From: Lachnospiraceae bacterium
GTDB lineage: Bacteria > Bacillota > Clostridia > Lachnospirales > Lachnospiraceae
DNA: 10,890 bases
Assembly (NCBI GenBank): GCA_017613225.1
Contig: JAGAEH010000221.1
Location: forward strand, 1 to 10,890
Direction: 5' to 3'
The notes beneath the pieces were generated by a model. It made no database searches, was not told where the DNA came from, and was given only the letters and a program-made list of their open reading frames with translations. Position 1 is the first letter of the stretch. Each line of letters starts with the position of its first letter. Positions 4,760-9,348 of this stretch are shown piece after piece. A program made the position numbers and the translations under genes.

Positions 4760-6178
4760 CTAAGGTATTTGATGGAATTCCGGTAATATCTGCAGTTTCA
4801 CGTCGCGGATGAGCAGCCTGACGACTCTGTTCCAGAAGGAGGGCTTTATGAAGCCCTGCATGAAGACGGCACCTTTTTCGGTCTCATCTGCATCGGTGCT
4901 CTTTTCTGTCTCCTTCGCCTCGGTGCTCTTCTCCGTCTCTTTTGGCTCGGTGCTCTTTTCCGTCTCCTTCGGCTCGGTGCTCTTCTCCGTCTCCTTCGAC
5001 TCGGTGCTCTTCTCCGTCTCCTTCGGCTCGGTGCTCTTCTCCGTCTCCTTCGGTTCGGTGCTCTTTTCCGTCTCCTTCGGCTCTGTGCTCTTTTCCGTCT
5101 CTTTTGGCTCGGTGCTCTTCTCCGTCTCTTTCGGAGCGGCCGTCGTCTCGGGGGGCTGGTCCTGCCTGCTGCTCAGGTTCGCGTACTCTTCCTTCAGCTT
5201 TGCCCAGGTCCCCTGGCCGCAGATGCCGTCGTCATCCAGCCCTTCCCAGCGCTGGAACTGCAGCAGGACTTTTTCCGTGCCGGGGCCGAAGTAGCCGTCC
5301 ACGTCCATGTCCGCGTCCATCACCGCCTTCAGCATCTTCTGCATGGTCATGACCTGGCTGCCCGAGGAGCCTTCGCTCATGGCGGTAAAGACCCTGCAGC
5401 TGTCATCCGGCTTCGGGGCGGACTTGGAGCCCTTCAGATAGACAATGAAATCGATCCCGTTGTACAGGCTGTGGACGCCGTTGGCGTTGTAGATCCAGGC
5501 GTCTTCCAGCTTGCCGGAATAGCGCTCCACCGGGTCCTTTACGTAGAACTGCACCCGCCCGTCGATGATGGCGTAGTAATAGATGACTGCCACATGGTTG
5601 GCCGCCTCGTTGCGGATGCAGATGCCTTCGGGATGCGCGTGGAGAAGTTTGATCAGATAGTTGTTGAAGCTGCCGGTCTCGTTGATGCCGTCCCGGATCT
5701 GGTCGATGCCGACGCGGATCGCCTGGTAGCTGGTACCGCTGTCGTTCGTGTACCTGAGCCGGCTCCAGTAGCCGGTGTCGCCGGAATAGCGGTATCCGGT
5801 CTTGCCGTTTCCGTTCCAGTAGATGGGACCGGCATAGACGGTCACGCCGCAGGCGTCAAAGACGTCGTTTACCGTAAACTCTTCATCGGTCTTTCCGTCG
5901 TAGACCAGGCGGCGGTTTAATAGCGTTGTGATGGAACAGACGTTGCAGATCCCCGTGATCCGGTCCCCGTTGGAATCCACGCGGTAGAGCTGGATCTGCT
6001 GATGGGGGCCTTCGTTCTCGATGTCCACCACCAGCTCCTTGTAATCGTCATGGGCGTTTGCCCGGGCAGTGTACGGGAAGAAAAGCCCCAGGATCACCGC
6101 GGCAAACAGGAGCGCCATGCAGATCAGAAGCTGTCCGGATCGATGAGTTTTTTCCGATTTACGCATAAACATACGCAT
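4760..6178 (-). CDS. Exported C39-like cysteine peptidase with peptidoglycan-binding domain and repeat tail
   Basis: A 472-residue secreted or cell-envelope protein. A basic N terminus and hydrophobic helix (about 16-35) end in a signal peptidase site ARA-NA after residue 40. Residues about 45-250 resemble the papain-like C39 family 2. C78-N-V-C-S82 fits the CGPTS-type nucleophile motif followed by TLLNRR, H195 in NHVAVIYYY is the likely base, and D215 in YVKDP the third residue. A PG_binding_1-type domain follows (about 266-330; VMTMQKMLKAVMDADMDVDG, FGPGTEKVLLQFQ). Residues 350-430 are nine copies of a charged 9-mer, KETEKSTEP, probably an extended spacer. The tail (436-472) is basic and hydrophobic (FWNRVVRLLIRDVKL) and contains no LPxTG motif. 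The substrate is unknown. The start is uncertain: ATGs at 6178, 6172 and 6166 all lack a ribosome site, and a promoter -10 sits directly upstream. Confidence 0.82.
   Translation of the reverse strand: MRMFMRKSEKTHRSGQLLICMALLFAAVILGLFFPYTARANAHDDYKELVVDIENEGPHQQIQLYRVDSNGDRITGICNVCSITTLLNRRLVYDGKTDEEFTVNDVFDACGVTVYAGPIYWNGNGKTGYRYSGDTGYWSRLRYTNDSGTSYQAIRVGIDQIRDGINETGSFNNYLIKLLHAHPEGICIRNEAANHVAVIYYYAIIDGRVQFYVKDPVERYSGKLEDAWIYNANGVHSLYNGIDFIVYLKGSKSAPKPDDSCRVFTAMSEGSSGSQVMTMQKMLKAVMDADMDVDGYFGPGTEKVLLQFQRWEGLDDDGICGQGTWAKLKEEYANLSSRQDQPPETTAAPKETEKSTEPKETEKSTEPKETEKSTEPKETEKSTEPKETEKSTESKETEKSTEPKETEKSTEPKETEKSTEAKETEKSTDADETEKGAVFMQGFIKPSFWNRVVRLLIRDVKLQILPEFHQIP
4889..5131 (-). repeat. 27-bp coding minisatellite, nine units
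   Basis: Nine tandem 27-bp units encode residues 350-430 of the exported peptidase, with protein unit KETEKSTEP. The last position varies (six units P, one S, two A), and the ninth unit reads KETEKSTDA. A degenerate partial copy (DETEK) follows. Units differ by silent changes, mainly AAA/AAG and GAG/GAA choices, so the array is not freshly amplified. Because the period is a multiple of three, gain or loss of units changes tail length without breaking the frame. Confidence 0.95.
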
Positions 6179-6180
6179 AT

Positions 6181-6209
6181 ATTATACGCGCAAGCGCCGG
6201 ATACCGCAA
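6181..6209 (-). promoter_or_regulatory. Probable promoter of the exported peptidase/nitroreductase operon
   Basis: On the minus strand a perfect TATAAT (6186 to 6181) is 17 bases from TTGCGG (6209 to 6204). Transcription would start around 6174, almost on top of the candidate start codons at 6178, 6172 and 6166. If correct, the mRNA would have no or almost no leader. Confidence 0.5.
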
Positions 6210-6242
6210 GTGCTGTTTGCACGGCCGGGCCTTCTGCGGTAT
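6201..6242. promoter_or_regulatory. Inverted repeat spanning the divergent promoters
   Basis: ATACCGCA (6201-6208) and TGCGGTAT (6235-6242) form a perfect 8-bp inverted repeat with a 26-base spacer. One arm covers most of the -35 of the leftward promoter, the other reaches the -10 of the rightward promoter. A factor binding both arms could control both units together. The function is inference. Confidence 0.45.
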
Positions 6243-6245
6243 GAT
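6217..6245 (+). promoter_or_regulatory. Probable promoter of the macrodomain gene
   Basis: TTGCAC (6217-6222) and TATGAT (6240-6245) are 17 bases apart. Transcription would begin near 6252, giving a leader of about 38 bases containing the GGAGG ribosome site at 6278-6282. Confidence 0.5.
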
Positions 6246-6289
6246 AGGGAGACAGAAATGATAAAAATCAAGATCACGGAGGAAATGCC

Positions 6290-7516
6290 ATGCCGCTGCT
6301 GCTGGTTCGAAATGATATTACCAAAATGAAAGTGGACGCCATCGTCAACGCTGCCAACTCTTCCCTTCTGGGGGGCGGCGGGGTGGACGGCGCCATCCAC
6401 CGGGCCGCGGGTCCGGGCCTTCTGGAAGAGTGCCGCGCCCTGGGGGGCTGCCCCACAGGCGAAGCAAAGATCACAGGAGGCTACAGCCTGCCTGCCCGTT
6501 ACGTGATCCACACCGTAGGCCCCATCTGGGAAGACGGTTCCCACGGAGAAGAGGCGCTGCTGCGCAGCTGCTATCTGAATTCCCTGGAGCTGGCCGTGGA
6601 GAATCACTGTGAGTCCGTCGCCTTCCCGCTGATCTCCGCCGGCGTGTACGGCTACCCCAAGGATCAGGCCCTGCGGGTGGCCATCGACGCCATCAGCGGT
6701 TTTCTGATGGAGCACGATCCCGACGGCGGCCTGGCGGTCTGGCTGGTACTGTTCGGCCGTGACACCCTGCATCTGGGCAGGACGCTGTTCCCGAATCTGC
6801 AGGAATTCATCGACGACCACTATGTGGAAGAACATGAGGATGAGGAGTACGAGCGGAGCCGCCGGCTGCAGTATCTGGCGAGAAAAGAGCACTATTCCGC
6901 AGGCGCTCCCGACGGAATGTCCCGTCCACCCGCAGGCGCATCCGGTGCAATGCCCCGCCCTTCCGCAGGCTCGGCGGCGAGGCCCCAGGAGGCTGCCCCC
7001 TCGGGAATGGCGCGGCCCGACCATGACCGGAAACAGGCAAGGCGGAGACCGTCCTTCTTAAGGCCGTCCAATAAAGAGGAAATACCCGAGGAAGACGCGT
7101 ATCTCGAAGCCGAGAGCTTCGCGCCGTCAGTTTATGCGGGCGCCGAAGACGGAAAGCTGGACGACCTGATCGCCCGGCTGGACGAAAGCTTCACCCAGAT
7201 GCTGCTGCGCAAGATCGACGAAGCGGGGATCACCGACGCCCAGTGCTACAAGAGGGCCAACCTGGACCGGAAGCTCTTCTCCAAGATCCGCTCCGACGTC
7301 CACTATTCCCCCAGCAAAAAGACAGTGGTGGCTCTGGCCATCGCCCTGCGGCTGGACCTGGCCGAGACCGGCGAACTGCTGCGCAAGGCGGGCTTTGCCC
7401 TTTCCCGCAGCAGCATCTTCGACGTGATCATCGAATACTTCATCTCTCACGGAAACTACAACATCTTCGAGATCAACGAAGCCCTGTTCGCCTACGACCA
7501 GGTGACGCTGGGCTGA
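6290..7516 (+). CDS. Macrodomain protein with C-terminal helical (HTH-like) domain
   Basis: A 408-residue predicted cytoplasmic protein. Residues 1-175 form a macrodomain of the MacroD type: RNDITKMKVDAIVNAANSSL, the GGGGVDGAIHRAAG ligand loop (28-41), GEAKITGGYSLPARYVIHTVG (57-77) and the SAGVYGYP loop (116-123). Family members bind ADP-ribose and often remove it, or O-acetyl groups on it. All visible loop residues are intact, so activity is plausible. A charged helix (176-200) and a Pro/Ala/Gly/Ser-rich linker (about 203-260) follow. The C-terminal domain (about 289-408; ESFTQMLLRKIDEAGITDAQ, CYKRANLDRKLFSKIRSD, YFISHGNYNIFEINEALFAYD) is all-helical and looks like an Xre-like helix-turn-helix region plus a conserved end. 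This architecture recurs in clostridia as far as I recall. GGAGG lies seven bases before ATG 6290. A VWA-domain gene follows after 111 bases on the same strand, suggesting joint function. Confidence 0.88.
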   Translation: MPLLLVRNDITKMKVDAIVNAANSSLLGGGGVDGAIHRAAGPGLLEECRALGGCPTGEAKITGGYSLPARYVIHTVGPIWEDGSHGEEALLRSCYLNSLELAVENHCESVAFPLISAGVYGYPKDQALRVAIDAISGFLMEHDPDGGLAVWLVLFGRDTLHLGRTLFPNLQEFIDDHYVEEHEDEEYERSRRLQYLARKEHYSAGAPDGMSRPPAGASGAMPRPSAGSAARPQEAAPSGMARPDHDRKQARRRPSFLRPSNKEEIPEEDAYLEAESFAPSVYAGAEDGKLDDLIARLDESFTQMLLRKIDEAGITDAQCYKRANLDRKLFSKIRSDVHYSPSKKTVVALAIALRLDLAETGELLRKAGFALSRSSIFDVIIEYFISHGNYNIFEINEALFAYDQVTLG

Positions 7517-7533
7517 GGACGCGGGGACGGTTC

Positions 7534-7542
7534 TGCTATCCT
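7534..7542 (+). promoter_or_regulatory. Possible extended -10 promoter of the VWA gene
   Basis: TGCTATCCT is an extended -10 element with no recognisable -35. Transcription would start near 7549, just before two hairpins in the leader. Read-through from the macrodomain gene is the alternative, because no terminator lies between them. Confidence 0.35.
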
Positions 7543-7549
7543 CAAAAAT

Positions 7550-7566
7550 GTCGCCCGGCAGGCGAC
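7550..7566 (+). promoter_or_regulatory. Small leader hairpin upstream of the VWA gene
   Basis: GTCGCC (7550-7555) pairs perfectly with GGCGAC (7561-7566) over a five-base loop CGGCA. There is no T tract after it, so it is not an intrinsic terminator. It may protect the 5' end or form part of a larger leader structure with the hairpin at 7579-7624. Confidence 0.45.
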
Positions 7567-7578
7567 CACAGACATCAG

Positions 7579-7624
7579 AAGACCTCCTATACTGTCGTCA
7601 GAAAACAACAGCACAGGAGGTCTT
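7579..7624 (+). promoter_or_regulatory. Hairpin that would sequester the ribosome binding site of the VWA gene
   Basis: AAGACCTCCT (7579-7588) is a perfect reverse complement of AGGAGGTCTT (7615-7624), and the latter contains the whole AGGAGG ribosome site placed eight bases before ATG 7628. The 26-base loop can add an inner stem CTGT (7592-7595) with ACAG (7608-7611). The mRNA would hide the ribosome site unless the stem is opened by a protein, small RNA, ligand, temperature or an upstream ribosome. The pairing is seen directly; the regulation is inference. Confidence 0.65.
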
Positions 7625-7627
7625 ATC

Positions 7628-8278
7628 ATGAAGAACAATATCACCGAACTCGTATTTATCCTGGACCGCAGCGGTTCCATGAGCAAGCTGGTCAGCGACA
7701 CCGTCGGTGGCTTCAATTCGCTGATCGAGCGCCAGAAGGAAGTGGACGGCAAGTGCTACGTGACCACCGTTCTCTTCGACACCCGCATCGAACGGCTGCA
7801 CGACCGCCTGGACCTGCAGCAGGTACCCGAGATGACGCGCCGCGACTACGTGCCCGGCGGCTGCACCGCCCTGCTGGACGCCGTGGGCAGCACCATTGAG
7901 CACATCGTCAGCATCCACCGCTACGCCCGTCCGGAGGACGTGCCGGAGAACACCCTGTTCGTGATCACCACCGACGGGCTGGAGAATGCCAGCCACCGCT
8001 TCACCAAGGAGCAGATCCGCCAGATGGTGGAAAAAGAGCAGGAAAAGTACGGCTGGCAGTTCATCTTCCTGGGCGCGAATATCGACGCCTTCGACGCCGG
8101 CAGAGGCCTGGGCTTCCGTCCGGAGCACATCACCAACTTCATGGCGGACAGCGAAGGGATGGAAAGCAACTACCGCTCTGTCGGCAAGGCCGTCACGGCG
8201 GCCCGCTGCTGCGCTCCCATCGACGGCAGCTGGAAGGAAGACGCCGAGGCCGACTACAACAGACGGAAAAGAAGGTAA
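7628..8278 (+). CDS. VWA (von Willebrand factor A) domain protein
   Basis: A 216-residue protein that is almost entirely one VWA domain with an intact metal-ion-dependent adhesion site: D13-R-S15-G-S17, T80 in PGGCTALLDA and D116 in TTDGLEN. No signal peptide or membrane helix is present, so it acts inside the cell. Soluble VWA proteins commonly form metal-dependent scaffolds with partner proteins. The later segment GWQFIFLGANIDAFDAGRGLG (142-162) and the basic end NRRKRR are characteristic of a subgroup of bacterial stand-alone VWA proteins. The ATG at 7628 has a perfect AGGAGG, but this lies inside a 10-bp inverted repeat. It follows the macrodomain gene by 111 bases on the same strand and converges with an unrecognised gene whose stop is 18 bases away. 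A partnership with the macrodomain protein is likely from position only. Confidence 0.88.
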   Translation: MKNNITELVFILDRSGSMSKLVSDTVGGFNSLIERQKEVDGKCYVTTVLFDTRIERLHDRLDLQQVPEMTRRDYVPGGCTALLDAVGSTIEHIVSIHRYARPEDVPENTLFVITTDGLENASHRFTKEQIRQMVEKEQEKYGWQFIFLGANIDAFDAGRGLGFRPEHITNFMADSEGMESNYRSVGKAVTAARCCAPIDGSWKEDAEADYNRRKRR

Positions 8279-8296
8279 TAACGCGGAGCTGCGCCG

Positions 8297-8671
8297 TCAG
8301 ATCTCAAAGGTGTGGATCGTTCCCACATCCAGCTGGCTCTTGTCCTTTGCGTATTTCTCCTTCAGCTGCTGGCAGATCTCGTAAAACTCCGATTCGGGGA
8401 GAGCTGCCCAGGACTCCCGGGTGCTGGTGTAGCTCTCCAGCCGCCAGGGGATCACGTCCTCGATATAGTCGTTGGCGATGGCGTGCAGCACGTCCCGCTT
8501 CGTAACGGTAAAGTCCTCCATCTCCCCGATCTTCAGGTAAGCGCAATAGTACTTCTTCCCGGTCTCCTCGTCCTGCACGGTATACTGCAGGACCTTGGGG
8601 CCGGGTTCTCTGTCGCAGAAAGCGCCGCGGTCGTTCTGTGCCTTATCCATCCGCATGATCTTCAGTTTCAT
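8297..8671 (-). CDS. Unrecognised 124-residue protein
   Basis: I do not recognise this protein. It is real by its AGGAGG ribosome site six bases before ATG 8671, intact frame and separation from its neighbours. It has no signal peptide or membrane helix. The composition is mixed and soluble: an N-terminal strand region (MKLKIMRMDKAQNDRG), a Tyr/Cys-containing strand (KKYYCAYLKIGEM, 39-51) leading into FTVTKRDVLHAIANDYIEDV (54-73), then helices with ESWAALPESEFYEICQQLKE (86-105). The alternation suggests a small alpha+beta fold. It is divergent from the PfpI-like gene with a 100-base shared regulatory region and converges with the VWA gene; the region between them shows no clear terminator. 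No function is proposed. Confidence 0.75.
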   Translation of the reverse strand: MKLKIMRMDKAQNDRGAFCDREPGPKVLQYTVQDEETGKKYYCAYLKIGEMEDFTVTKRDVLHAIANDYIEDVIPWRLESYTSTRESWAALPESEFYEICQQLKEKYAKDKSQLDVGTIHTFEI

Positions 8672-8712
8672 CCTGATCCTCCTATTTCCCGCCTTAAGGC
8701 AGGCAGACGATA

Positions 8713-8741
8713 TTGTACACTTCTGCCATTTATATTATACT
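8713..8741 (+). promoter_or_regulatory. Probable promoter of the PfpI-like gene
   Basis: TTGTAC (8713-8718) and TATACT (8736-8741) are 17 bases apart, giving a start near 8748 and a short leader. The -35 lies between the arms of a 6-bp inverted repeat GGCAGA (8702-8707)/TCTGCC (8722-8727), a possible operator. A minus-strand TATAAT (8739 to 8734) overlaps the -10, so the divergent unrecognised gene may be driven from the same spot, although its -35 is not clear. Confidence 0.5.
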
Positions 8742-8771
8742 AAAACCGATCAAATGAAAAGGAGGCTCCCC

Positions 8772-9281
8772 ATGAAAAAAGTCCTTCAGCTGGTCAGCGA
8801 TGATTTTGAAGATCTGGAACTGTGGTGCCCGGTGATGCGGCTGCGCGAGGCCGGCGCCATCGTAGACCTGGCCGCGGAAAAACCCGGCAAGTATAAAGGA
8901 AAATACGGCGTTCCCTGCGAAGCAGAACTCTCCTTCCTGGATCTGGACGCCGCGGATTATGACGGGATCCTGATCCCCGGGGGCTGGGCGCCGGACAAGC
9001 TGCGCCGCTTCCCGAAAGTATTGGAGCTGGTGCGGGAGATCAACGCCGCCGGCAAACTTGTGGGCATCATCTGCCACGCCGGCTGGGTCCTGGCCTCCGC
9101 CGAGATCCTCCAGGGCAAGAACGTCACCAGCACTCCCGGCATCAAGGACGATCTGATCCACGCGGGAGCCAACTGGCTGGACCAGCCCGTAGTGATCGAC
9201 GGCAACATCGTCTCCGCCCGCCGTCCCCCGGACATTCCCGAATACGAGAAGGCGCTGGTGGAAGTCCTGTTCCGGGACTGA
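8772..9281 (+). CDS. DJ-1/PfpI family protein
   Basis: A 169-residue protein. The frame is open further upstream, but ATG 8772 is chosen because AGGAGG lies just before it and the sequence MKKVLQLVSDDFEDLELWCP is the family N terminus. Other conserved parts are the YDGILIPGGWAPDKLRR segment (about 55-71), the nucleophile elbow GIICHAGWVLAS with the reactive Cys followed by His, and the end TSTPGIKDDLIHAGANWLD with an ISARRPPD-like motif (VSARRPPDIPEY). This places it in the PfpI/YhbO branch, where an early Glu (in FEDLE) assists the cysteine. Members have been described as proteases, glyoxalases or deglycases and general stress proteins; which applies here cannot be told from sequence. It is a single gene with its own promoter and a strong downstream terminator. 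Confidence 0.92.
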   Translation: MKKVLQLVSDDFEDLELWCPVMRLREAGAIVDLAAEKPGKYKGKYGVPCEAELSFLDLDAADYDGILIPGGWAPDKLRRFPKVLELVREINAAGKLVGIICHAGWVLASAEILQGKNVTSTPGIKDDLIHAGANWLDQPVVIDGNIVSARRPPDIPEYEKALVEVLFRD

Positions 9282-9293
9282 TCGCCTTACACA

Positions 9294-9335
9294 AAATACC
9301 CCGGAGTCCCATGAGGCCCCGGGGTATTTCTATTT
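9294..9335. terminator. Bidirectional intrinsic terminator between PfpI-like gene and glmS
   Basis: AAATACCCCGG (9294-9304) pairs perfectly with CCGGGGTATTT (9319-9329) across a 14-base loop. T-rich tracts follow on both strands (TTTCTATTTT on plus; ATTTTGTG on minus after the stem). It lies 12 bases after the PfpI-like stop and 13 bases past the glmS stop, so it serves both converging transcripts. Confidence 0.9.
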
Positions 9336-9348
9336 TCGATCGATATTT

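Noticed and set aside
4760..4800. LPxTG-type sorting signal in the sequence ILPEFHQIP
   Set aside because: The motif lacks the T-G, and no hydrophobic anchor with a basic end follows.
3961..4812. Plus-strand open frame of 283 codons opposite the nitroreductase
   Set aside because: Shadow of the SagB-type gene, which has conserved motifs and a perfect ribosome site.
4889..5131. CRISPR array
   Set aside because: The units are contiguous 27-bp repeats without unique spacers and stay in the reading frame of a protein.
4809..5294. Plus-strand frame with repeated FSVSFGSVL units
   Set aside because: It is the reverse reading of the 27-bp minisatellite; the minus-strand frame links the repeat to a signal peptide, peptidase and wall-binding domain.
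6182..7024. Minus-strand open frame of 280 codons opposite the macrodomain
   Set aside because: The plus-strand macrodomain motifs are unmistakable; the reverse frame shows no domain or plausible start.
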